64,000 nucleotides of DNA from Streptomyces hundungensis (GCF_003627815.1 NZ_CP032698.1:4278001-4342000); one strand, 5' to 3'. Counted from the stretch's first letter, positions 8,720 through 19,312 are shown. Made by a program: numbers and translations. Notes: generated by a model not told the origin, from the sequence alone.

Positions 8720-10228
8720 TCAGTACGAGAAGGCCATCGGCCGGTCGGGGTCGCGGTCGTCCCCGCCGATCTTGGTGGGCGGATTGAGGTCGGCCTCGCT
8801 GAGCTCGGGCGGTCCGGCCTTGACGTACTTGACGAGGAGCTTGACCTCGACCACCGCGAGCACGGCGTACAGCAGGGTGAAGACGATCATCGAGGTGAGG
8901 ACCTCGCCCTGCGAGACGCTGGGGGAGACCGCGTCCTGGGTGCGCAGTACGCCGTAGACGACCCAGGGCTGGCGGCCCATCTCGGTGAAGATCCAGCCCC
9001 AGGAATTGGCGATGAGCGGGAAGCCGAGCGTCCAGACCGCGAAGAACCAGTACCACTTGGTCAGGCGCGTGCCGAGGGCCGTGCTCTTGAAGAGCACCAG
9101 GTTCGGCACCTCGTCCTCACCGGTCCGCATCCCCGGCGCCAGCATGAACTTCTTCCGGGTGAGCCACAGCCCGACCAGTCCGATGGCGAAGGACGTCATG
9201 CCGAAGCCGATCATCCAGCGGAAGCCCCAGAAGGCGACCGGAATGTTGGGCCGGTAGTCGCCGGGCCCGAACTTCTGCTGCTCGGCCTTGTTCACGTCGT
9301 TGATGCCGGGGACGTACGAGGAGAAGTTGTTGTCGGCGAGGAAGGACAGGACTCCCGGCACCGAGATCTCGACGTCGTTGTGCCCCTTGGCCACGTCACC
9401 GACGGCGAAGATCGAGAACGGTGCGGGCTTCTCACCGTCCCACAGGGCCTCGGCGGCGGCCATCTTCATCGGCTGCTGCTTGAACATGACCTTGCCGAGC
9501 GAGTCACCGCTCACGGCGGTGAGCAGGCCGCCGATCACCAGGGTGACCAGGCCGAGCCGCAGCGAGGTGCGCATCACCGGGATGTGCTTCTTGCGGCGCA
9601 GATGGATGGCGGCGACGCCGACCATGAACGCGCCACCGGTGAGGAAGGCGGCGGTCAGCGTGTGGAAGACGACGACCAGGGTGGTGTCCTGGGTCAACAC
9701 CCGCCAGAAGTCGGTGAGTTCGGCGCGCCCGGTGGCCTTGTTGAGCCGGTAGCCGACCGGGTGCTGCATCCAGGAGTTGGCCGCCAGGATGAAGTAGGAC
9801 GACAGGATCGTGCCGAGGGAGACCATCCAGATGCAGGCGCAGTGGATCTTCTTCGGCAGCTTGTCCCAGCCGAAGATCCACAGTCCGACGAAGGTGGACT
9901 CGAAGAAGAAGGCGATGAGCGCTTCGAAGGCGAGCGGGGCACCGAAGATGTCGCCGACGAACCGCGAGTAGTCCGACCAGTTCATGCCGAACTGGAATTC
10001 CTGGACGATGCCCGTGACCACACCCATCGCGATGTTGATCAGGAAGAGCTTGCCCCAGAACTTGGTCGCCTTGAGGTACTTGTCCTTGCCGGTTCGCACC
10101 CAGGCGGTCTCCAGGCCGGCGACGAGCGCGGCGAGCGAGATCGTCAGGGGAACGAAGAGGAAGTGGTAGACGGTGGTGATGCCGAACTGCCATCGCGCCA
10201 GGGTCTCCGGCGCCAGAGCCAGGTCCAC
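8720..10228 (-). CDS. cydA: Cytochrome bd oxidase subunit I
   Basis: A 502-residue heme-bearing subunit. His22 in ITTVYHFLFVPLT matches the heme b595 ligand, His189 in LVVVFHT the b558 ligand, and Glu102/Glu110 in FEALIAFFFE the conserved proton-channel pair. GRQPWVVYGVLRT is the family signature near the C-terminus. The quinol loop is of ordinary short actinobacterial type. Start is GTG 10228 with AAGGAGAG 7 bases upstream. It is the first gene of the cyd operon; a Rex operator lies about 90 bases upstream, so expression should rise when NADH/NAD+ is high, as under oxygen limitation. Confidence 0.97.
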   Translation of the reverse strand: MDLALAPETLARWQFGITTVYHFLFVPLTISLAALVAGLETAWVRTGKDKYLKATKFWGKLFLINIAMGVVTGIVQEFQFGMNWSDYSRFVGDIFGAPLAFEALIAFFFESTFVGLWIFGWDKLPKKIHCACIWMVSLGTILSSYFILAANSWMQHPVGYRLNKATGRAELTDFWRVLTQDTTLVVVFHTLTAAFLTGGAFMVGVAAIHLRRKKHIPVMRTSLRLGLVTLVIGGLLTAVSGDSLGKVMFKQQPMKMAAAEALWDGEKPAPFSIFAVGDVAKGHNDVEISVPGVLSFLADNNFSSYVPGINDVNKAEQQKFGPGDYRPNIPVAFWGFRWMIGFGMTSFAIGLVGLWLTRKKFMLAPGMRTGEDEVPNLVLFKSTALGTRLTKWYWFFAVWTLGFPLIANSWGWIFTEMGRQPWVVYGVLRTQDAVSPSVSQGEVLTSMIVFTLLYAVLAVVEVKLLVKYVKAGPPELSEADLNPPTKIGGDDRDPDRPMAFSY

Positions 10229-10314
10229 GTCGGCACTCTCCTTACTTCGCCGTGGTCACAGCCGCAGGCTTGCCCCTTTAATCCCCCCGATGACGGGAGG
10301 AAGCAGGACACGCT

Positions 10315-10330
10315 TGTGAACGCGTTCACA
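10315..10330. promoter_or_regulatory. Rex operator upstream of cydA
   Basis: TGTGAACGCGTTCACA is a perfect 16-bp palindrome identical to the Streptomyces Rex operator consensus. It lies just downstream of a possible minus-strand -10 (CATAAT, complement of 10340-10345), where a bound repressor would block the cyd promoter. A weaker half-match, TGTGAACGTGGACACC, follows at 10391-10406 with four mismatches. Confidence 0.9.
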
Positions 10331-10339
10331 TTCACAAGC

Positions 10340-10345
10340 ATTATG
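10340..10345 (-). promoter_or_regulatory. Candidate -10 element of the cydA promoter
   Basis: The minus strand reads CATAAT here, with transcription expected to start within the Rex operator. No good -35 hexamer is visible at 17 bp, so this is a weak call. Confidence 0.35.
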
Positions 10346-10420
10346 TCGTACGTGCTGTCGACTCCGGCAGGGGGGTCCCCCGGAAACGGGTGTGAACGTG
10401 GACACCCTCTTCCCAAGGCT

Positions 10421-10437
10421 TTCAACATCTTGTTGAA
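10421..10437. promoter_or_regulatory. 17-bp inverted repeat before the cyclophilin-like gene
   Basis: TTCAACATCTTGTTGAA has perfect 7-bp arms and a 3-bp centre. It ends 9 bases before the ATG at 10447, an operator-like position. The cognate regulator is unknown. Confidence 0.5.
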
Positions 10438-10446
10438 TTCGGCGCC

Positions 10447-10827
10447 ATGGAGAACCAGCTGCGCATACGCATCTCATGGCCCGCGGGCAGTGTCACGGCG
10501 ACCCTCGACCCGACCCCCACCAGCACGGCGCTCGCAGGGGCGCTCCCCCTCACCTCGACCGCCCACACCTGGGGCGAGGAGGTCTACTTCGACACCCCCG
10601 TCTCGCCTGCCCGGGAGGCGGACGCGCGCCAGGTGGTGGAGCCGGGCACGGTGGCGTTCTGGACCGACGGCGACGCGCTCGCGCTGCCCTTCGGTCCCAC
10701 GCCGATCTCGCGCGGCGACGAATGCCGGCTCGCGAGCCCGTGCAACGTCCTCGGCCGCATCGACGGCGACCCCCGCAGGCTCGCCACGGTCCGCGCCGGC
10801 GACCCGATCCGGGTGGACGCCCTCTGA
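10447..10827 (+). CDS. Cyclophilin-like fold protein
   Basis: A 126-residue protein without signal peptide or membrane segment. The sequence MENQLRIRISW, then LPLTSTAHTWGEEVYFDTPV, VVEPGTVAFWTDGDALALPFGPTPIS and NVLGRIDGD matches the cyclophilin-like (TM1367/DUF3830-type) beta-barrel family. Its biochemical role is not known; similarity to cyclophilin is in fold rather than in proline-isomerase residues. It is divergent from cydA across a 218-base region holding the Rex operator and a separate TTCAACA inverted repeat. No clear Shine-Dalgarno sequence precedes the ATG. It converges on hisC. Confidence 0.75.
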   Translation: MENQLRIRISWPAGSVTATLDPTPTSTALAGALPLTSTAHTWGEEVYFDTPVSPAREADARQVVEPGTVAFWTDGDALALPFGPTPISRGDECRLASPCNVLGRIDGDPRRLATVRAGDPIRVDAL

Positions 10828-10838
10828 GAACGCCCCGA

Positions 10839-10866
10839 GCGCCGGGCGGGCCGACGCCCCCGGCGC
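10839..10866. terminator. Hairpin between convergent genes
   Basis: GCGCCGG pairs with CCGGCGC around a GC-rich inner stem, without a T-tract, between the cyclophilin-like gene and hisC. Confidence 0.45.
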
Positions 10867-10879
10867 CCCTTCCTCAGGG

Positions 10880-11959
10880 TCAGGCCTGCTTGCGGAAGCC
10901 CTCCGCGACCTTGAGGAACAGGTCGTTGGCCTCCCCCTCGCCGATCGTGACGCGCACGCCCTCGCCCGCGAACGGTCGCACCACGACACCCGCCGCCTCG
11001 CACGCCGCGGCGAAGTCGACCGTGCGCTCCCCGAGCCGCAGCCAGACGAAGTTCGCCTGCGTCTCGGGCACCGTCCAGCCCTGCTGCACCAGGCCCTCGT
11101 AGACCCGCTCCCGCTCACCCACCAACGCGCCGACGCGGCCCATCAGTTCGTCCTCGGCGCGCAGGGAGGCGACCGCCGCGTCCTGGGCCAGCTGACTGAC
11201 GCCGAACGGCACGGCCGTCTTGCGCAGCGCCGCCGCGACCGGCTCGTGGGCCACCGCGAAACCGACCCGCAGCCCGGCCAGCCCGTACGCCTTGGAGAAG
11301 GTACGCAGGACGGCCACGTTCGGGCGGTCCCGGTAGATCTGGATGCCGTCCGGCACCTCGGTGTCCCGGATGAACTCCCGGTACGCCTCGTCCAGCACCA
11401 CCAGGACGTCCGAGGGCACCCGGTCGAGGAACCGTTCCAGCTCGGCCCGGCGCACCACGGTGCCGGTCGGGTTGTTCGGGTTGCAGACGAAGATCAGCCG
11501 GGTCCGGTCGGTGATCGCGTCCGCCATCGCGTCGAGGTCGTGCACATCGCCCGGGGTCAGCGGCACCCGGACGGAGGTGGCTCCACTGATCTGGGTGATG
11601 ATCGGGTACGCCTCGAAGGACCGCCAGGCGTACATGACCTCGTCGCCGGGCCCGGAGGTGGACTGGACGAGCGACTGGGCCACCCCCACCGAGCCGGTGC
11701 CGGTGGCCAGGTGGCCGAGGGGCACCCCGAACCTTTCGGCCAGCTCGTTCATCAGGCCCGTGCAGGCCATGTCCGGGTACCGGTTGAAGTTCCCCGCGGC
11801 CGCGACCGCGCTCTCCATCACGCCGGGGAGCGGCGGGTAGGGGTTCTCGTTCGAGGACAGCTTGAAGGCGACGGGCCCGTCGGAGGCCGCCGGCTTGCCG
11901 GGCTTGTAGGTGGGGATGCCGTCCAGCTCGGGGCGCAGCTTGGGGCTCGTCTCGCTCAC
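10880..11959 (-). CDS. hisC: Histidinol-phosphate aminotransferase family enzyme
   Basis: A 359-residue fold-type I PLP aminotransferase. Visible motifs are [13 protein letters not shown], the cofactor-loop [28 protein letters not shown], and the Schiff-base lysine Lys223 in [15 protein letters not shown]. The start is GTG 11959, preceded by GAGGAGG at good spacing; the frame is open further upstream but begins with poor sequence. The gene stands alone, away from a his operon. Actinobacteria often have a second hisC-like gene that acts on histidinol phosphate or aromatic amino acids, so phenylalanine/tyrosine aminotransferase is a real alternative. Confidence 0.88.
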   Translation of the reverse strand: MSETSPKLRPELDGIPTYKPGKPAASDGPVAFKLSSNENPYPPLPGVMESAVAAAGNFNRYPDMACTGLMNELAERFGVPLGHLATGTGSVGVAQSLVQSTSGPGDEVMYAWRSFEAYPIITQISGATSVRVPLTPGDVHDLDAMADAITDRTRLIFVCNPNNPTGTVVRRAELERFLDRVPSDVLVVLDEAYREFIRDTEVPDGIQIYRDRPNVAVLRTFSKAYGLAGLRVGFAVAHEPVAAALRKTAVPFGVSQLAQDAAVASLRAEDELMGRVGALVGERERVYEGLVQQGWTVPETQANFVWLRLGERTVDFAAACEAAGVVVRPFAGEGVRVTIGEGEANDLFLKVAEGFRKQA

Positions 11960-12257
11960 CGCAGGTCCTCCTCGACCGTTCCGTACAGAAACTGGGCACG
12001 CCGTCGCGGACAGCTCCGTACACATCCAATGCTCCTCACCTTATGAGGATTCGGCTCCCCTGCGAATAGCCGACGGAGACCGGTTCTCGGCGGGCGCGCG
12101 AGAAGGGGGGAGCGTTCCCGTACCTGGCGCGCGCCGGTGGCTCGCGCCGTGGCGCGCATCACCCGTGAAGGTGAGTTGAGACCTCTTCGAAACATCGGAC
12201 AGTTGGCAGCAGCCCACGGGTCGACAAGCGCCACCGTAACGCCGCATCGCCCAACTC

Positions 12258-12279
12258 CCTTGCATAGCAAGGCAATTGC
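12258..12279. promoter_or_regulatory. Two adjoining operator-like palindromes upstream of the LacI gene
   Basis: The gap between hisC (start 11959) and the LacI gene (12368) has no supported gene. It does hold CCTTGCATAGCAAGG (12258-12272, arms CCTTGC/GCAAGG) directly joined to GCAATTGC (12272-12279). TTGC/GCAA dyads are common operator half-sites. Position about 90 bases before the regulator suggests autoregulation. Confidence 0.45.
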
Positions 12280-12367
12280 TGTGTTTCGACCATGCAGAAA
12301 CGTGCCTGTCAACGCGTGCATATGCACCCGGGCCAACCGCCCGTCATCGCCCTACTATCGGCTCGCC

Positions 12368-13501
12368 ATGACAGCAGCAGGGAAGCACCAGGTGAGCCGG
12401 TCGACCGGTCGCCGGCTGGGGCGGGCGGGCATTCGGGACGTGGCCGCCGCCGCCGGTGTCTCCATCACGACCGTCTCAGACGCGCTCAACGGCAAGGGCC
12501 GGCTCCCCGACGCCACCCGCCGCCACGTCCGCGAGGTCGCAGACCGGCTGGGCTACCGCCCATCCGCAGCGGCCCGCACGCTCCGTACCGGCAAGTCCGG
12601 CCTCATCGGCCTGACCGTGACGACCTACGGGGATGAACCTTTCACCTTCACCGAATTCGCGTACTTCGCGGAAATGGCCAGAGCCGCGACCTCCGCCGCG
12701 CTGGCCCGCGGCTACGCCCTCGTCATCCTGCCCGCCACCTCACGCCGCAGCCCGGCGGACGTCTGGTCGAACGTCGCCCTCGACGGCACCGTCGTCATCG
12801 ACCCCTCCGACCAGGACCCCGTGGTCACCGAACTCGTACGCCAAGGTCTCCCGGTCGTCTCCGACGGCCGCCCGGCGGGCAGCCTGCCCGTCACGGCCTG
12901 GGTGGACAACGACCACGAGGCCGCCGTACTCGACCTGCTCGACCACCTCGCCGCGGCCGGCGCCCGCCGGATCGGCCTGCTCACCGGAACCACCACCGAC
13001 ACCTACACCCGTCTGTCCACCGAGGCCTATCTGACCTGGTGCGAACGGGTCGGCCAGGACCCGGTGTACGAGTCCTACCCGGCCCACGACCCCTGCGCGG
13101 GCGCCGTCGCAGCCGACCGGCTGCTCGCCCGCCCGGACCGGCCCGACGCCGTGTACGGCCTCTTCGACCCCAACGGCACCGATCTGCTCGCGGCCGCCCG
13201 GCGCTACGGACTGCGCGTGCCCGAGGACCTGCTCCTCGTGTGCTGTAGCGAGTCCACCGTGTACGCCACCACCGAACCGCCCATCACCACGCTCTCGCTC
13301 AAACCAAGGCGCATCGGCACGGCCGTCGTCCAGTTGCTCATCGACGCGATCGAAGGGATCGACAACGGCCAGCCGATCGAGCAGGTGATACCGACCGAAC
13401 TGATCGTGCGGACCTCGTCCCAGCGAAGGCCTCCGCGCACCACGGTCAGCCCACCGCGCTCACCGGCCAAGGGCAACCAGCCGGGCCCCAACAAGGAGTG
13501 A
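12368..13501 (+). CDS. LacI-family transcriptional regulator
   Basis: A 377-residue regulator. The N-terminal helix-turn-helix reads GIRDVAAAAGVSITTVSDALNGKGRLPDATR, followed by the hinge helix RPSAAARTLRTGKSGLIGL and a periplasmic-binding-protein-like sugar domain ending with PPITTLSLKPRRIGTAVVQLL and TELIVRTSS. It therefore binds an operator and a small, probably sugar-like, inducer. Start ATG 12368 is chosen because the longer frame upstream is unlike a protein. No transport or catabolic genes adjoin it, so its regulon is not local, except for possible autoregulation at the palindromes 12258-12279. The C-terminal 30 residues are a Pro/Arg-rich tail. Confidence 0.88.
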   Translation: MTAAGKHQVSRSTGRRLGRAGIRDVAAAAGVSITTVSDALNGKGRLPDATRRHVREVADRLGYRPSAAARTLRTGKSGLIGLTVTTYGDEPFTFTEFAYFAEMARAATSAALARGYALVILPATSRRSPADVWSNVALDGTVVIDPSDQDPVVTELVRQGLPVVSDGRPAGSLPVTAWVDNDHEAAVLDLLDHLAAAGARRIGLLTGTTTDTYTRLSTEAYLTWCERVGQDPVYESYPAHDPCAGAVAADRLLARPDRPDAVYGLFDPNGTDLLAAARRYGLRVPEDLLLVCCSESTVYATTEPPITTLSLKPRRIGTAVVQLLIDAIEGIDNGQPIEQVIPTELIVRTSSQRRPPRTTVSPPRSPAKGNQPGPNKE

Positions 13502-13507
13502 ACTCCC

Positions 13508-13534
13508 GCCGGGCGGCCTCCCCGACCGCCCGGC
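13508..13534 (+). terminator. Hairpin after the LacI gene
   Basis: GCCGGGCGG and CCGCCCGGC form a 9-bp stem with a 9-base loop, 6 bases after the stop codon; there is no T-tract. Confidence 0.5.
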
Positions 13535-13754
13535 GCTCGACCCAGGTCTGTCGGAACAACAGAGTCCGGCTTGGACTGGACCACCACATTGGGGACATAA
13601 CCACCCACGAACGTCGCTCGCACCCGGATTGACCACCCCTGGTGCGTCACACAGCATGAGGCGCATTCCTATGATGGGCGCACGACACCACGGATCTCCG
13701 CCCGACCTGGCGGCTCCCACGGTGTACGGCGGCGCGACGGTGGTGGAGGGGTCG

Positions 13755-14903
13755 ATGACTCAGGGGGCCGGTCAGGGACCCGTGCGGACGGCGACGTTGC
13801 GTGACTTCCGGGTGCCGCCGTATGCGCAACAGACCCCCGTCCCACCGCCGGAGGAACCGAGCGCACCACCGGGACCGGCGGTGCCGCTGTTCCGTCAGGA
13901 ACCGCCCTCCGCGCACCCGGAGGCGCCCGGCGCGTCCGCTCCGGCGCCCGGCACGACCACCTATTCGGATGATGAGCCCCCGGAGGGCTACACGCCGACC
14001 GCACGGGACCTCCCCGTGATACAGCGCGGTGACACGGTCAGGCTGCCCACGGTCGAACCCGTCGCCTCCGCAGCGCCCGACGGCCCCGGCCCGCTGTACG
14101 TGGTCGGTGACGTCCACGGCTACCTCGACGAACTCCTGGCCGCCCTGCGCGAGCAGGGCCTCATCGACGAATCCGGGAACTGGGCCGCCGGCACCGCCCG
14201 GCTGTGGTTCCTCGGCGACTTCACCGACCGGGGCCCGGACGGCATCGGCGTCATCGACCTGGTTATGCGGCTCTCCGCCGAGGCCGCGGCCGCCGGAGGC
14301 TACTGCAAGGCCCTCATGGGCAACCACGAGCTGCTGCTGCTCGGCGCCAAGCGGTTCGCCGACACCCCGGTGAACTCCGGTGCGGGCACCGCCACCTTCC
14401 AGGCCGCCTGGCTGCTCAACGGCGGCCAGAAGGCCGACATGGACCGGCTCCAGGACGTACACCTTCAGTGGATGTCGCGGCTCGACGCGATCGAGCAGGA
14501 GGACGACCACCTGCTCATGCACTCGGACACGACCGCCTATCTGGAGTACGGCGACTCCATCGAGGCGGTCAACGACACCGTCCACGCCATCCTCAACCGC
14601 AACGACGCCGACGAGTGCTGGGACCTGTTCCGCAAGTTCACCAGACGCTTCGCCTTCCGCGACGAAGCGGGCCCGCAGGCCGCCCGCGAGCTGCTCTCCA
14701 CATACGGCGGCGGCCGGGTGGTGCACGGCCACAGCCCCATTCCGTACCTGTTGGGCGAGGTCGGCACCGAGGACGGCGAGGAGGACGCACGGCCGGTGGT
14801 CGAGGGTCCGCACGTGTACGCCGACGGTCTCGCCATCGCCATGGACGGCGGTGTGACCATGGCCGGAAAGCTGCTGGTCCAGCAACTCCCGCTGCATGGC
14901 TGA
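13755..14903 (+). CDS. Calcineurin-like metallophosphatase with disordered N-terminus
   Basis: A 382-residue protein. Residues 1-110 are Pro/Ala-rich and probably disordered; the rest carries the phosphoprotein-phosphatase metal motifs GDVHGY (118-123), GDFTDRG (154-160), GNHE (189-192) and VVHGHSPIPY near the C-terminus. It should hydrolyse phosphomonoesters or phosphoproteins using two metal ions. There is no membrane segment. The ATG at 13755 is chosen because GGAGGGG lies 3 to 5 bases upstream; ATGs at 13665 and 13629 are less well supported. Transcribed alone, followed by an unrelated membrane-protein gene. Confidence 0.85.
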   Translation: MTQGAGQGPVRTATLRDFRVPPYAQQTPVPPPEEPSAPPGPAVPLFRQEPPSAHPEAPGASAPAPGTTTYSDDEPPEGYTPTARDLPVIQRGDTVRLPTVEPVASAAPDGPGPLYVVGDVHGYLDELLAALREQGLIDESGNWAAGTARLWFLGDFTDRGPDGIGVIDLVMRLSAEAAAAGGYCKALMGNHELLLLGAKRFADTPVNSGAGTATFQAAWLLNGGQKADMDRLQDVHLQWMSRLDAIEQEDDHLLMHSDTTAYLEYGDSIEAVNDTVHAILNRNDADECWDLFRKFTRRFAFRDEAGPQAARELLSTYGGGRVVHGHSPIPYLLGEVGTEDGEEDARPVVEGPHVYADGLAIAMDGGVTMAGKLLVQQLPLHG

Positions 14904-15081
14904 GGGGTGACCGGGAAAGGCTTCCGCACAGCGCCGGGTATGCCATTTCCGGAAACACCCTGTCACCCCGTGCCGTAGCGGCTCTACCATCGGGTTATCC
15001 GTAGCAGGCTCTCCTCCGTTTCCGCCAACTGCCCGTTCGTCAGGCGGGCTTTCAGGCCCTACGGAGCATCGGGGGATGCAC

Positions 15082-15921
15082 ATGAACAGCGCTCCGCACC
15101 TGCTCAACGAGGACCGCCCGGAGTTCGAGCGGATCGTCGAGGAGGCACTGCGCACCGCGCATGAACGGCCCGAGCTGTCCGGCATCGGCGAGCGCCTCAA
15201 CGCCGTGCAGCTGCGCACCATGGTGCTCGCCGCCGGCTCGTTCGTGACCGAACGGGCGGCCGCCGAGTACGAGCACTACGTCACGACACGCGAGGAGCTC
15301 CGCGCGCACGCCACCGCCGGCGCCCACGACTTTGGCCTCGCCTCCGGCGGCGGCACGGTTCTCGAACCGGCCGGTGCGGGCGCGGGCGCCGTCGTCGCCG
15401 TTCTAGCGCCGGTGCTCGCGGGCACCGCCGCCGTGATATTCCTGCTGGTCGGCTACATCCTGAAGATGCTCAAGCCGCAGCCCGCCTTCGCCGACACCAT
15501 GCTGACCGCCGGCTGGTTCTTCGGTGCGCTGACCGCCGCCGCGATCCTCGCCGCCGCCGTCGGACTGCTGATCACGGCGGTGCGCAACGGCGCGACACAG
15601 GTGGTGGCCGTCGACGAGGCCGACGAGGCGGACGCCCCGGACGAGCGCACCCAGGAGCTCGCCCGGGCCCGCGAGGCCTGGCGCCACGCCCTGCTGGAGC
15701 GGGGCATCTACCCCTTCCTGCGCGACGCGCTGGCCGACCCGAGCATCGACCCGGGCGCCCCGGCGCCGCGCCGTCCGATGGGCCGCATCCCCGCCCTCGG
15801 CTACGACCGCCCGGGCTTCGACAGCCCCGACCAGGGCGGCTCCCCCGCAAACCACCCCAGCTTCACCAGCCCGGACTTCACCAGCCCCGACTTCGGCGGC
15901 CCCGAGCACCAGCCGGACTGA
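15082..15921 (+). CDS. Two-helix membrane protein of unknown function
   Basis: A 279-residue protein. Residues 1-85 are soluble and helical (EDRPEFERIVEEALRTAHER). Two hydrophobic segments follow, AGAVVAVLAPVLAGTAAVIFLLVGYIL and MLTAGWFFGALTAAAILAAAVGLLI, then a charged segment and a C-terminal tail with the tandem motif FTSPDFTSPDF. This looks like a Streptomyces-specific membrane protein; I do not recognise a function. ATG 15082 is chosen because it sits 6 bases after GGGGG, whereas ATG 15076 directly abuts it. The gene converges with thiC. Confidence 0.75.
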   Translation: MNSAPHLLNEDRPEFERIVEEALRTAHERPELSGIGERLNAVQLRTMVLAAGSFVTERAAAEYEHYVTTREELRAHATAGAHDFGLASGGGTVLEPAGAGAGAVVAVLAPVLAGTAAVIFLLVGYILKMLKPQPAFADTMLTAGWFFGALTAAAILAAAVGLLITAVRNGATQVVAVDEADEADAPDERTQELARAREAWRHALLERGIYPFLRDALADPSIDPGAPAPRRPMGRIPALGYDRPGFDSPDQGGSPANHPSFTSPDFTSPDFGGPEHQPD

Positions 15922-15943
15922 GCCCGCCCGGCCGGGCGCCGCT

Positions 15944-15966
15944 CCCGGGAGCCATCAACTCCCGGG
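15944..15966. terminator. Bidirectional hairpin between the membrane gene and thiC
   Basis: CCCGGGAG and CTCCCGGG form an 8-bp stem around CCATCAA between two convergent stop codons. Confidence 0.5.
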
Positions 15967-15988
15967 GCAGCGCCCGCAGCACATCGCC

Positions 15989-17886
<1,898 letters not shown>

Positions 17887-17902
17887 GTGCAAAGGTGTCA
17901 CC

Positions 17903-17932
17903 ACGCTAGCGTCCTTTCTGGCGCGCTGAACA
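17903..17932 (-). promoter_or_regulatory. Candidate thiC promoter
   Basis: Minus strand TGTTCA, 18-bp spacer, TAGCGT, placing the transcript start shortly before the TPP aptamer. It is a weak match to the vegetative consensus but well positioned. Confidence 0.35.
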
Positions 17933-17965
17933 GAGGGCCCCCTGTGTTCTTGCGATGATCAGGCG

Positions 17966-19312
17966 GTGACCTCACCAGAACCGCACCCTCCGCACCAGCA
18001 CGGTGGACACGGCCACGGGCACGGCCACTCGCACGCGCACGGCCCGGCCGCACCCGTCTCCCAGCACCTGCGCAAGGTCATCGCCGCCGTACTGATTCCC
18101 TTCTCCACAGCGGTACTTGTGGGTCTGGTGGTGCTCTGGCCGGGCGGCGCCCCGCCGCACCAGCGCACCGGTGTCGGCTTCGACCGCCAGACCCAGCAGG
18201 CCAGGGTCGTCACGGTGGACACAGTGGACTGCAAGTCGGTCAACGTCGGTCAGGGCCCGTCGAACGGCGACACCTCCACCGCCGAGAGCCAGCAGGCGAG
18301 GAACGCGCCGCGAAAGCCGTGCGGCAAGGCCACCGTCGAGGTCACCTCGGGCAAGGAGAAGGGCCGTACCTTCACCGAGATCGTCCAGCCCGACTCGCCC
18401 CGCCAGTTGCACGCGGGCCAGGACGTGATCGTCGCGTACGCCCCCGACGCCCCCCATGACCTGCAATATTCCGTGACGGATGTGAACCGTCGATTCCCGA
18501 TGGCGCTGCTCGCGGGCGTTTTCGCGCTCGCCGTCGTGGTCGTGGGCCGGCTGCGCGGGGTGATGGCGCTCGTCGCCCTGGTGGTCTCGTTCGCCGTGCT
18601 GACCCTGTTCATCCTTCCGGCGGTACTCCAGGGCTCCAACCCGCTGCTTGTGGCGGTGGTCGGGGCGAGCGCCATCATGCTGATCGCGCTCTACATGTGC
18701 CACGGCCTGTCCGCGCGCACCTCCGTCGCCGTCCTCGGCACCCTCGTCTCGCTGATGCTGATCGGACTGCTCGGTTCGCTCTTCATCGGCTGGGCCGCGC
18801 TCACCGGCAACACCGACGACAACACCGGCCTCATCCACGGCCTCTATCCGAACATCGACATGTCCGGCCTGCTGCTGGCCGGCGTCATCATCGGTTCGCT
18901 CGGCGTGCTCGACGACGTGACGGTGACGCAGACCTCCGCCGTGTGGGAGCTCCACGAGGCGAATCCGACGATGGGCCCGCGTGGCCTGTACCGGGCGGGC
19001 ATCCGGATCGGCCGCGACCACATCGCCTCGGTGGTGAACACGCTGGTGCTGGCCTACGCGGGCGCCGCTCTGCCCCTGTTGCTGCTGTTCTCGATCGCCC
19101 AGAGCAGCGTGGGAACGGTGGCCAACAGCGAGTTGGTCGCCGAGGAGATCGTCCGCACCCTCGTCGGTTCGATCGGCCTGGTCGCCTCGGTGCCGCTGAC
19201 CACCGCGCTGGCCGCCCTGGTGGTCTCGGCGGACCGGTCGAGCACGGGGACCCGCCCCGCCTCCCGCGTGGGTGCGGGACGCGGCGGGGGCGGTCGCCGC
19301 CGTAAGAAGTAG
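17966..19312 (+). CDS. YibE/F-family membrane protein with His-rich N-terminus
   Basis: A 448-residue multispanning protein. The N-terminus is HPPHQHGGHGHGHGHSHAHG, a metal-chelating-looking stretch. One helix (VIAAVLIPFSTAVLVGLVVLW) is followed by an extracytoplasmic domain with TFTEIVQPDSPRQLHAGQDVIV, then a cluster of about seven helices carrying the YibE/F features GVLDDVTVTQTSAVWELHEANP and the family C-terminus. The function of YibE/F proteins is not established; transport is a guess. The start is GTG 17966, with a weak ribosome-binding site. It is divergent from thiC and convergent with ssgA. Confidence 0.82.
   Translation: MTSPEPHPPHQHGGHGHGHGHSHAHGPAAPVSQHLRKVIAAVLIPFSTAVLVGLVVLWPGGAPPHQRTGVGFDRQTQQARVVTVDTVDCKSVNVGQGPSNGDTSTAESQQARNAPRKPCGKATVEVTSGKEKGRTFTEIVQPDSPRQLHAGQDVIVAYAPDAPHDLQYSVTDVNRRFPMALLAGVFALAVVVVGRLRGVMALVALVVSFAVLTLFILPAVLQGSNPLLVAVVGASAIMLIALYMCHGLSARTSVAVLGTLVSLMLIGLLGSLFIGWAALTGNTDDNTGLIHGLYPNIDMSGLLLAGVIIGSLGVLDDVTVTQTSAVWELHEANPTMGPRGLYRAGIRIGRDHIASVVNTLVLAYAGAALPLLLLFSIAQSSVGTVANSELVAEEIVRTLVGSIGLVASVPLTTALAALVVSADRSSTGTRPASRVGAGRGGGGRRRKK

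Noticed and set aside
7703..12046. Very long plus-strand open frame opposite cydB, cydA and hisC
   Set aside because: A GC-driven antisense shadow: the other strand encodes clear CydB, CydA and HisC with all motifs.
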